DNA from: Botryllus schlosseri
Taxonomy: Eukaryota; Chordata; Ascidiacea; Stolidobranchia; Styelidae
Assembly: GCA_000444245.1 (NCBI GenBank)
Contig: ATSW01004715.1
Location: 1 to 24,454 of the forward strand
Direction of reading: 5' to 3'
DNA: 24,454 nucleotides
The position numbers and the translations under genes are program-made. Within the stretch, counting starts at the first letter, position 1; each line of letters opens with the position of its first letter. The notes under the pieces were generated by a model. It had not been told where the DNA came from. It saw only the letters and a program-made list of their open reading frames with translations, and made no database searches. Of this stretch, positions 9,101 to 16,600 are shown one piece after another.

Positions 9101-11013
9101 CGATAAAGGTTTCAAGTTTCTTAACAGGTTGGTACAATTCTCTCTGATCTTCTCAATGGCCACAAAGCTCTAAGTAATATGGATGATGTTGTAGGCTACT
9201 TTCGTAGCAATATTGAATGCAATGTCTGTGACTGTGGCATGCTAGATTAGAACCGATTCAATATTGATGCAATACTGATCTTCAATTTTTCAGGTTTTTA
9301 ACTTACTGTCCCAGTAAACGTATCACAGCCCATGCAGCTTTGAAGCACGATTGGTTCACGGAAACACCACAGCCTGTCGATCCATCTATGTTCCCGACTT
9401 GGCCCGCGAAAAGCGAGCAGCCGCGGGTCAAGAAAGTCGTCGACAGTCCAAAAGCACCCGAGGGGGGAAAAGAATATAATAGTTTATTGGTAAGTAATTT
9501 GTATGGGTATTAGTTTGTAATGAAATCTGCTGAGCAGTCAGGTGCAGCCTGAAATATACACTTGTGAGGTTATGTTTGAATGAGACTTGTGGCTGTGAAG
9601 AGATTGTTTTTGTTGTTGCAATATGCCGTTTTGTGGTGTGTATATGTTAACTTCCTGTTGAAAATGACGTAAGTACAGACTTTTTCATTGTAGACATTGG
9701 GCATGCCACAGGTGAGTATGTGGGTTAAATTATGGGTTAAGATTTGGGTAAGGGTACATTCTGGGATTATTAGGTCATATGCTCAACTGTTATTTTTCAT
9801 TGTGTCGCATGCTCAAATGTCAAGCAATTCCTTATCACTAAGGCAATTTTTTTTACCTTTTTAGAAAAATCAAAATTTTGTCAATTTTTTGACCTTAAAG
9901 AACTTAATCTTGACCGAATTTTGAACTGACGTATGCAAATTGAGTGTTTTCCCACATTAGAATTGTACTACTTATCATCAGTTCTGGTTCGAACTGTCTG
10001 TCCTTACAAAGTAGTTTGGCCTAAAAAACTTTTTTGACCCAAAAACCAACAAATTTTTTCATAACAAAACTTCATTTTAACGAAATGACGATGAATTCCA
10101 GTAGTTACATCACGTATTATTGTAGAAATAATTAAAATCTATTGTAGTACAACGAAAGATACTTTCCTACATTCTCGGGTAGAAAGTAGCTTGCCAAGAA
10201 TGTAGAAAGAACGTTCAGCAGTAGCAGTTGTTGGCTGACAACACTGAACTTGTGCGTGCGTACACTGCTGGTGACGCACCGTGTTGCTTCATTCTGACAA
10301 TGGTGTCTACCTCACAATTTTTCATAATGCGCTTCTTGATTAAGAACCATGCAATGCCTACGCAGTCTTGCTTCAATTAGGATATTGCGGTATGTTGAGC
10401 ATAACACCATCTCAACCACCATCTTATTTGAATGTTTATGATTCACAATGAGCAGACAATGGGCCGTCTACAACGGTAGGCCTATAAAGTANGCTGTGCT
10501 ACAAGCTGTAAAATGTCAAATGATAGGCTCCCCCAACAGTGAAAAATCTATGATGCAAACGAAATGCAGGTTGTAAAAAAATTTTGACTTTGTTTACAAT
10601 TTTGACATTTTTTGACCCAACGCTACAATTTTGACCTAATTTTGACTTTTTTTGACAAATCAAAAAAAAAAATTGCGCCACTTATCACACAATATTCTGT
10701 ACAGTGTGCCAAAGGTCGTATCAGTAATTGTTTCGGTAGTCATGAGCGTTTACATATCGCGACTTGTAAACTTTCAATTCCCTCACACAAATATAGAAGA
10801 ATTATCGACAAGGATCATCCCTTCTTCCCACCACCAATGCAAATATTGTTACCACGAATTGCTTCCTACCCAATTTAGTAGCGTAGCCTAAATAGCCGGA
10901 GTAAAACTATTGAATTTCAGAATGACGAAGAGGGTTTGGTGCCCGGATTTCAACTTACTGCGCCAAAGCACGGAATAAGCAAGCACGGAATGGGATTCAA
11001 TTTGAAGTTCTGA
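114..11013 (+). CDS. CDK11: Cyclin-dependent kinase 11 (PITSLRE kinase), 5' end outside window
   Basis: Nuclear serine/threonine kinase that works with L-type cyclins in transcription and pre-mRNA splicing. Exons I join by phase: 114-237, 318-380, 1240-1341, 1457-1572, 2010-2105, 2808-2996, 3767-3816, 4459-4645, 4963-5118, 5743-5877, 6208-6329, 6393-6498, 7262-7387, 8636-8739, 8796-8912, 8979-9127, 9294-9489, 10921-11013. All junctions are GT-AG and keep one frame, giving about 742 residues; from memory human CDK11B has about 795, so only the N-terminus is missing. Order: an Arg/Glu/His-rich tail, a Ser/Glu/Asp-rich acidic stretch, the kinase domain, and a short tail ending GFNLKF (human GFSLKF). 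The PITSLRE helix, HRDLKTSN and DFGLAREYG are intact. The upstream exon must end in phase 1. Identification is certain; the boundaries of the N-terminal exons are slightly less so because that region is poorly conserved. Confidence 0.95.
381..1239. other. CDK11 intron with one MITE
   Basis: Apart from the element at 668-1066, this intron shows no frame, RNA gene or motif that I can support. Confidence 0.6.
668..1066. mobile_element. Miniature hAT-type element with 8-bp target duplication
   Basis: The ends are perfect 15-bp inverted repeats: TAGGGCAAGTTTTTG at 668-682 and its complement at 1052-1066. ATTATAAC is duplicated directly outside at 660-667 and 1067-1074. An 8-bp duplication is the hAT hallmark. 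The 399-bp body has no coding frame and is full of GTTGCA words (gttgcaaaa, gttgcaaag, gttgcatga). About a dozen N bases fall inside it. It lies in the 859-bp CDK11 intron 381-1239. Confidence 0.85.
1801..1839 (+). other. Candidate 39-nt cassette exon in CDK11
   Basis: A strong pyrimidine-rich acceptor (ending ttatttcag at 1800) and a GT donor at 1840 frame 39 nt, a multiple of three. The flanking junction is phase 1 on both sides, so including it would insert 13 residues (roughly [13 protein letters not shown]) without breaking the frame. The added peptide is hydrophobic and unlike the charged text around it, and the donor (gtacga) is weak. It may be a chance or cryptic exon. Confidence 0.3.
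2106..2807. other. CDK11 intron, no recognised content
   Basis: A/T-rich intron sequence. A 64-codon open frame at 2216-2410 has no splice context or similarity and is judged a chance frame. Confidence 0.5.
3169..3430. repeat. A/T-rich GAATTAGA repeat tract
   Basis: The exact 14-mer GAACTAGAATTAGA occurs at 3169-3182 and 3385-3398. Looser versions (agattagaattaaaatc, ctagattcgaattaaaat, gctagaattatc) lie between and after them. The tract sits in CDK11 intron 2997-3766. It may be a small decayed transposon, but no ends could be set. Confidence 0.45.
3767..5118 (+). other. CDK11: CDK11 exons for the acidic Ser/Glu/Asp region
   Basis: Exons 3767-3816, 4459-4645 and 4963-5118 encode a strongly acidic linker ([46 protein letters not shown]). 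Human CDK11 has a poly-Glu stretch at the same place, directly before the kinase domain. An in-frame ATG lies at the DKAMEG position of the second exon. In mammals a shorter p58 form begins internally in this gene; nothing in the sequence shows that this ATG is used that way. Confidence 0.88.
3817..4458. other. CDK11 intron, no recognised content
   Basis: Contains a short AGGTTAGGTATAGGTAGGAA purine-rich word at about 4099, otherwise plain A/T-rich sequence. The two antisense frames over 3785-4079 lack splice or family support. Confidence 0.45.
5205..5320. repeat. Partial AAGTAGAAGTA-family copy
   Basis: gtagatgtaacgctgtaaat, acaagtagaagtagtgagat and ttggaagtagaaaatgttct align base for base with the left part of the element at 15422, including the spacing between the words. 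Only the left half is present, and a different repeat follows it. Confidence 0.6.
5440..5560. repeat. Second copy of the foldback-like repeat arm
   Basis: attatactggctgctccatg and aattgttagcttgcc match arm 1 of the repeat at 6574 and the complements of its other arms. This copy is shorter and lies in the neighbouring CDK11 intron 5119-5742, next to the partial AAGTAGAAGTA copy. Confidence 0.5.
5878..6207. other. CDK11 intron with a G-poor, A/C-rich stretch
   Basis: About 5960-6070 is made of cta/acc/taa words with very few G (ctaacccaca, cacctaacccaaa). This strand asymmetry is simple-sequence-like; no repeat unit could be fixed. Confidence 0.4.
6574..6860. repeat. Foldback-like repeat with three related arms
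   Basis: Arm 1 (6574-6650) reads caaattttactggcaagttg through to ggctcgattg. Arm 2 (6694-6770) and arm 3 (6801-6860) are inverted relative to it and direct repeats of each other: ctacgggttggaattgggcc at about 6698 and ctacgggttggaattgagcc at 6803, about 105 bases apart. The whole could fold into a long imperfect hairpin. The family is not recognised. It lies in CDK11 intron 6499-7261. Confidence 0.6.
7400..8571. mobile_element. Non-autonomous hAT-type element in CDK11 intron
   Basis: Perfect 13-bp inverted ends (CATAGGCGCCGAA at 7400-7412, complement at 8559-8571) are flanked by a perfect 8-bp duplication ATTGCGGA (7392-7399 and 8572-8579). The 1172-bp body has no long frame with recognisable transposase motifs. 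GGCATGC-type words crowd both ends, the usual subterminal repeats of hAT elements, and there is a run of degenerate GCGAT/GCAGATGCGAT copies at about 8035-8285. Perfect ends and target duplication suggest a fairly recent insertion. Confidence 0.9.
8035..8285. repeat. Degenerate GCGAT-rich internal repeats of the hAT element
   Basis: Variants of gcagatgcgat, gcgataatatcg and agcgatgat recur at irregular spacing, alternating with caggc and ccggcct words. This looks like an old tandem array inside the element and gives the stretch a higher GC content than the neighbouring introns. Confidence 0.5.
9694..9711 (+). other. Candidate 18-nt microexon in CDK11
   Basis: Between the last two constitutive exons, the segment 9694-9711 has a pyrimidine-rich acceptor (tttttcattgtag) and a near-consensus donor (gtgagt). 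Its length is exactly six codons, it has no stop, and both neighbouring junctions are phase 0, so it would add TLGMPQ between EYNSLL and NDEEGL. Human CDK11 reads YSQLGDDDLKETGF here with no room for these residues, so the exon would be lineage-specific or alternative, or the match could be accidental. Confidence 0.4.
9839..10680. mobile_element. hAT-type non-autonomous element in the last CDK11 intron
   Basis: CTTATCAC is duplicated exactly at 9831-9838 and 10681-10688. The ends inside it are imperfect inverted repeats (TAAGGCAATTTTTTTT on the left, TGGCGCAATTTTTTTT read inward from the right), followed on both sides by runs of TCAAAATTTTGTCAA-like text that could fold together. The 842-bp body has no convincing frame. 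The mismatched ends suggest an older copy than the one at 7400. Removing it leaves an intron of about 581 bp. Confidence 0.75.
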
Positions 11014-11126
11014 CCATCGACCAGTGAAAACTATGAAGGGGTAGAGACCCTGAAGTTGCTGCTCTTGGCATCGCCCAGCACTTGTGGCATTGACTGCGAC
11101 AATTGTGGAGAATGATGGATTCCGCC

Positions 11127-11132
11127 AATAAA
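11127..11132 (+). promoter_or_regulatory. Poly(A) signal of CDK11
   Basis: An AATAAA hexamer lies 114 bases after the CDK11 stop codon in otherwise ordinary 3'-UTR-like sequence. It is the first such hexamer downstream of the stop. Confidence 0.6.
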
Positions 11133-11929
11133 TTTTATGAGATCAGTGAACTGGTTAGCATTACGCTGGTAACTGTCGGTTACTTTTTGTAACAGAACCA
11201 GCTGAAAGATATGATTTTTGTGATAGCCGGTTGAAAAATGTTGGAGTCCGCCATACTAGGTGTTCCGGGAAGTATTCTATTTTCTGCAATTCCGAGTGCA
11301 TCTCAATATCTTTTTCGTACATTTTCAAATTTTGCTTGTCTTGCGAGTAAACTCCATACTCATTTCTCCAGGTTGTGGAAATTTCTTCAAGATCAGCTAG
11401 GTTAAGTTAGGCCAGGGCATGACGGGTTGGTTAACGCCACCAGTGGTGACCCAACACCCCGGTGTCAATGTTTCGTTTGTCCGGGCATCACCTTTGTTGA
11501 CTGTGGGTCTTTATGAAAAGGTACCGAGCAAGGGACGAGAATATGAGCGAGAAAGTGTCAGGGAGTAGGAAGATTTGGCATTATAAAGCGTCGAGCTTAT
11601 TTATCGTACCGGCGTACATGGAGTTTTCTACGTCCTGTATGATCGTTTCACTGCGCTGTGTGTCTTGTTTATATAGCTCAGTGGTCTTGACCGGATGGAA
11701 ATAATCAACCAGCTGTTGATGATCCCTGGTGGCTGTGGATATGATGNCCTTCAACGATTAGAAATGATCGTGATTACTACGGTGAGGGGTGAAGTAGGTC
11801 TTGTCTTAGTAGCGTAGCCCAACTCGCAAATCATACTTCCTTGAACGAGACGACGGAATATTTAGCGTAGTGGTGACAGTCATAGAAATATATGTTTGCT
11901 ACTTTGTACTTTGCTACCGATTACCTCTG

Positions 11930-12065
11930 AATATTATTTACTGCTACTACTCGAGTAAAGACAATCCTAGAAATTTAAGCTCAGCTAGAGGAGATATCCT
12001 TCAAAAACTACTTCAGGTAGTAGATTAAAGCAGGGTTAAAAAGTTTGAAGTAGAATCGAAACTAG
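11930..12065. repeat. Rearranged AAGTAGAAGTA-family fragment upstream of SRP19
   Basis: ctgctactactcgagtaaag, aaaactacttcaggtagtag and agtttgaagtagaatcgaaa are pieces of the same family in mixed orientation. A related gtagcgtagccc word occurs at about 11809 and again near 10880. The fragment is too broken to give ends. Confidence 0.4.
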
Positions 12066-12131
12066 AGGTTACAAAATTACAATACTTGGGCATTTTTTTG
12101 TAAATGAGGTCGGTAGCTGCGGCAGTTGCGT

Positions 12132-12229
12132 GGTCCGCTATTTAGATTTCAGTGATTTTATCATGGTCCGCCGTTTAGTACTGCATGTTTATTGTTTGGC
12201 CTGTTCCGTTCCGTGGTACTATGGTCCGC
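12132..12229 (+). promoter_or_regulatory. Three TGGTCCGC direct repeats upstream of SRP19
   Basis: TGGTCCGC occurs at 12132, 12165 and 12222, the first two followed by a T-rich tail (tatttag, cgtttag). They lie 221-318 bases before the SRP19 start, where a promoter would be expected. An 8-mer three times within 100 bases is unlikely by chance, but a decayed tandem repeat explains it equally well. Confidence 0.3.
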
Positions 12230-12449
12230 TTGTTTCTCAGTTTAGAATTGGGTAGCGCAGATATTTAGTATAGCAGGCACATCCAGGATTCTATGTACAA
12301 ATCTACCAAAGGAAGAGCCGCTCCATATTAAAACGTGAATTGTTACCTTATGATACTCGTAATGTCGTTAGTGGTACGGTGTTGTGTTCCCAGCAAAGCA
12401 ACTAACGCATAGCATGTATGCCAACTTTACAGAGTCAATTTCTATAATA

Positions 12450-12860
12450 ATGGCTGGTGCTGCACCAACGGCGGAGCCCCACTATATCTGTATATATCCT
12501 GCTTACATTAACAGCAAGAAGACACTCGCTGAAGGAAGGAGACTCGCCAAGAGCAAGTGCGTCGAAAACCCTACCACTAGCGAAATGCGTGATGTGTGCT
12601 CAGCCGCTGGGTTGAAAGTGGTCGCAGAAAATAAGCTCTATCCCCGAGAAAGATTTCGTGGTGACGTCATGATGCGGGGTCGGGTCAGAGTAGAGCTCAG
12701 AAACAAAGACAAGGATCCCATTTCAGAGAACTTAAAGTCAAAGCAAGACCTCATGATTCACATTGCTGAGATGATCCCCAAATTGNAATCGAGAACTCAA
12801 AAAACTGTTGGTCCAGAACAGACCCGAACCAATAAAAAGACGAAACGGAGGAAAAATTGA
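12450..12860 (+). CDS. SRP19: Signal recognition particle 19 kDa protein, intronless
   Basis: Binds the SRP RNA tip helices so that SRP54 can load, allowing the particle to deliver ribosomes to the ER. The 136-residue frame starts at MAGAAPTAEPHY. The family core follows: YICIYPAYINSKKT, AEGRR, VENPT, VCSAAGL, RGRVRVEL, AEMIPKL.SRTQK, then a Lys/Arg-rich tail. I chose this ATG because family similarity begins just after it; an in-frame ATG at 12384 would add 22 unrelated residues. Human SRP19 is about 144 residues and is interrupted by introns, whereas here the coding part is one exon. One N at 12786 falls in the Lys codon of PKLK. The frame is intact and its key blocks are kept, so a working gene is more likely than a dead retrocopy. 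Confidence 0.92.
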   Translation: MAGAAPTAEPHYICIYPAYINSKKTLAEGRRLAKSKCVENPTTSEMRDVCSAAGLKVVAENKLYPRERFRGDVMMRGRVRVELRNKDKDPISENLKSKQDLMIHIAEMIPKLXSRTQKTVGPEQTRTNKKTKRRKN

Positions 12861-13692
12861 TATGTCACAATGGATTCGAAGTTTTGAAGTATGGTGTCTA
12901 TGCTTTTTATGGAATGGAGAGATTTTAAGTCTGGGTCCAGGCTATTCACAAAAAATCTAATATTTTGCCATGGATATGGACTGTACGGCCATGAAATGTG
13001 AAATATCAAACTACNGTCTNTCAATATCTTGGGTTGGTCAAATTTGCATATTGTGCGGAACCTTCAATGATCTCGTGCAATATGACCTTCAAATGTTTTT
13101 CGGCCATTAATTAAATGATTATATAGGCAAACTGAAAAAAATCTGTTGTGCTAATCATACGTTTAGATTAGTATACCTACTGTCCTGTTGCATTGTTTAT
13201 GTGTGTCGTGCTCAGATTTGACTTACTACCAATTATCCACTAGACCAGCTTGATGCATTTATTGTGTTTTGGTGATGTTACAATTTAAAAATTCAAATCC
13301 TGTCTGCAAGGTAAGATAGAGAAATGATGTGTAACTGGCTGCAGAGTTGTATACATGGCTTGTACTTCTCTGCAAATTTTGTATGGAACCAATTATTTTA
13401 AATCATCTGCAATCGAATTGCAATAGACTGAGCATAGCATTTTTCTTTGCATTTTCACGATAATTCGTAAAATTCCATTACATATATATGCTGAGAATGT
13501 TGGAGATTGACAATCAATTTTACCACTTCCAGCTACCGGTATCATAATACGGTGATTTTGTAGTATAGTGAATATGCAGCCTGTGTTTTCTTGTGTTTGT
13601 GTATGGCCGGGTAATATGTTTGAAACTGGATTTTGGTGACTTTAGAACATGATCTTGTGTAGGTACTCATAAAGTACACTGCTGTTTAAAAT
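12861..13692. other. Intergenic region between SRP19 and WASHC5
   Basis: A/T-rich, 832 bases, with two N near 13015-13020. It must contain the SRP19 3' UTR and the WASHC5 promoter; no TATA box or other core element was convincing. Confidence 0.5.
13110..13115 (+). promoter_or_regulatory. Possible variant poly(A) signal after SRP19
   Basis: ATTAAA lies 250 bases after the SRP19 stop. No AATAAA was seen between the SRP19 stop and the WASHC5 start. The region is A/T-rich, so a chance match is possible. Confidence 0.25.
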
Positions 13693-16600
13693 ATGGCGCA
13701 AGATTTTCTAGCAGAAAACAATCTCTGTGGGCGAGCCATTTTGGGTCTCGTCAGTCGCGGAAATGCAGTAATTGCTGAGATCCTTCGGCTTTCGGACTTC
13801 ATACCGTCTGTTTTCAAGCTAGAAACCAAAGAAGAACAAGCAAGATATGGTATTTGCATTTTGCCTGGACTATAGTTTAGTTTATATATGCTAATTGTGA
13901 ATCAATTTCCAGGCAACATCATCTGTGACTTCAGCTATTTCCGGGCGTCGGAATTCTATGAAAACAGAATCGAAAAGAATGAACCGTTGCAAGACTTGGA
14001 CGATGAATTTCGAGAAAATCACATCGGCATGCTCACGAGATTCTATTTGGCGTTCGAAAGCATCCACAAATATGTCATGGATTTGAACACGTAATCTCCG
14101 TTGCGTTTGAATGACCAATTTTTAGTGGTTTATCCTCCGCCTTTCTTCTCATTTTCAGAATTTTGGAAGAGCTCAATGAGGGAGTGTATATTCAGCAGAC
14201 CTTGGAATCCGTTCTCATCAACGAAGACGGAAAACAGCTCCTCGTGAGATGCTTGTTTTGTTGGTGCATTCCAAGTATCGTGGTCTTGATTGATATGTTG
14301 GTCACGGTAGTCAATGAGAACTATAAGAAGTCATTTTCAATAATAAATCCTGGAAAGATTTTTTGCGCCCATTACCATAACCAACACCATCGTTGACCTA
14401 TAGTATTTGGCGATTTCATTTCTAAAAATATTGAACAAATCCATCCAGAAATGAGTGCTCACTTGAATTTGTTTAGTAAGTAATGTAATTGAATAATTAA
14501 ACTCGGATTAAAGGCTTGAGGGTCGTCTTCTGCCAACCGTAGGAGCTCTTTTACCTTGATGTAATTTCTTGCATGTGAACTCGGTTTTCATGAAAACTTC
14601 AGCTCTCTGAAAGAGATGTGTCATTAGGCCTACATCGAAGCAAGGAATTTCAATATTTATATAATAACGCTCTCTCCACCAGTCACCGTAATTTTAAAAT
14701 GTGCATAAGCAAGTCTTTCTGTCTAGTTAGACACCAAACTCGACGCATTTGCCAAATGTTCTGGCTCAAATATCAATGATATTTTTAAATTTCACTTTAT
14801 CAAACATCTCGCATCTGCAAACACTTTTATATCATTGTCAAATTTCTAACAGTTAACAGCTGCTCTTCCGATTTTGTGTCAATTTTTCTCGATTTTGAGT
14901 ATTTGTTTGAAATTAGCACGAATACTCTGGAAATGCACCACATTGAGCAATTGATCATGTACGGACGGGGACAAACAAAAAACATTATATACGTTATATC
15001 TAGTGTGAAGCTCTGTTCTTGTACGGTGTGATGCTTCTTGTCATCGATATGAAGATTGACGGGTTAGTGAGGGAACGAATGATGGTGTCTTACTACAGAT
15101 ACAGGTACGCGCGGCACGTAACACCCGGCAAAAACTTTATTATCGCTATATTTTTTACAGTGGCGCTGCCCGCAACGCCGGATCCGATTCAAACATCGAC
15201 GACGTGTGCAAGCTCCTGCGAAGCACGGGTTACTCGCAAGTGCCCGGGGCCAAACGGCCGGTCGGATATCCGGAGAATTATTTTTCGCGAGTGGCCGTCA
15301 ACCAAACTTTTGTGAGCATGGTGATCGGTCGACTGCGGTCCGATGATGTTTACAGCCAGGTAAAGCAAGGATCTTGGCAAAATACATCTGACAGTCAACA
15401 TCGTTATCCGATGATTTTCCTCAGAGGTGGTGAAAGATGTTAGCATTGGTACTGAAGTAGAAGTAATGCTGTAAATTTCTAATCCATGACAAGTAGAAGT
15501 AGCCCTTTCCAAGATATGCCAAAACTACTTCAAGTGGAAGTAGAAAATGAAGCTTTGAAAAGTACTCAGTAGATAGTTTCAGAAAGTTGTTTTGGTTGAG
15601 GCCTGGCCTACTTTTATGGGCTAATTGGAGTTTGAGGTGGCTACTTCGGCATTGCAGGACCCGTCTTCGCGATTAATGAAAAATGACTCAGTGCATTACA
15701 AACTGGTGTAATTATTGAGAATATATTCAGTTACTGTGATACTGGGACTGTTTTGCTAACTGCCACCACGATCTCACTCGCAAATGTTACGTAAATCTTC
15801 ACCAAAAGGAGGACTTTCTACTTTATATAATCCAAACCGTAAAAGTAATGAGTTTGCCAAAAAAACAGTCGAGTAGAAGTCGAAGTAGCTTTGAAACATA
15901 ACCACTTGAGAAGTAGTGATAGGCAAAACCTACTTCAGTAGCCTACTCCAAAAACGTAGAGTTACCTACTTTGTTACAGACTTTATCTGCCACCCGGCAT
16001 ACCACTGTAAATGCTGAATGTATGTCTAGTCTGACCACTATTGTCATTGATCGAAAGTTAAATTTTTTGCCGATTTCAAACTTTCTTATCGTTTCCCATT
16101 TACTAGGTCTATACAACTGCTAGGTTATTACATAACGAGTGTTTGATGTTAAATTCTTTGCACAGATTGCCGCATACCCTCTTCCTGAACACCGCAGCAC
16201 TGCCCTGGCCAATCAAGCGTCCATGCTGTACGTTTGCCTATATTTTTCCCCGGAAATTTTACAGAGTCAGCAGGCAAAAATGCGAGAGATTGTGGACAAG
16301 TTCTTTCCGGATAATTGGGTAAATGCGATGTGTGTGGTTGTGTTGTCGACTTTATATCCTTTGGCCTATTTTTCGTTCCGCACAGGTCATTAGTGTGTAC
16401 ATGGGTATCATTATCAATCTTATCGATGTTTGGGAGCCGTACAAGGCTGCCAAGACTGCGCTGCAGAACACTCTCCATCAGAACAACGTTAAAGAGCAGG
16501 TATGCGTATAAAGTGCACACTGTACTGTACATATATACAAAATTGAGGTACCAGTTATTGTGTTGCTTTTTACTCAGTAGGAGTAGAAGTAGTGACGAAT

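Larger units (their letters stand above)
5743..9489 (+). other. CDK11: CDK11 kinase-domain exons
   Basis: Eight exons carry the catalytic domain. The Gly-rich loop EEGTYGVVY is in 5743-5877. The ATP-binding lysine (VALKRLK) and the name-giving PITSLRE helix (6261-6281) are in 6208-6329. Exon 6393-6498 reads [18 protein letters not shown]. The catalytic HRDLKTSN starts at 7330. DFG starts at 8638, with its preceding Gly codon split by the 1248-bp intron. The T-loop threonine of [11 protein letters not shown] is at 8683. The APE-equivalent reads SPE. The C-lobe follows in 8796-8912, 8979-9127 and 9294-9489, which includes [14 protein letters not shown]. All residues needed for activity are present. 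Confidence 0.97.
11014..12449. other. Intergenic region between CDK11 and SRP19
   Basis: Holds the CDK11 3' UTR, its poly(A) signal, the rearranged repeat at 11930-12065 and the TGGTCCGC cluster. The 63-codon frame at 11513-11704 has no similarity that I recognise. Confidence 0.5.
13693..16499 (+). other. WASHC5: WASHC5 exons 1-7 (N-terminal third)
   Basis: Seven exons encode residues 1-329, up to NNVKEQ. Introns 1, 2, 4 and 6 are 56-68 bp, close to the minimal size in this genome; introns 3 (760 bp) and 5 (806 bp) are larger, and the latter is filled by a dispersed repeat. Exon 4 begins TGTGAAGCTCTG ([12 protein letters not shown]), right after a tag acceptor at 15003. Confidence 0.95.

Noticed and set aside
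12384-12449. Upstream in-frame start extending SRP19 by 22 residues
   Set aside because: The added residues have no similarity to the family, and an acceptor-like site at 12432 would remove most of them.
16149-16532. 127-codon antisense frame
   Set aside because: It lies over WASHC5 exons 6 and 7 in reverse; the plus-strand reading matches strumpellin closely.
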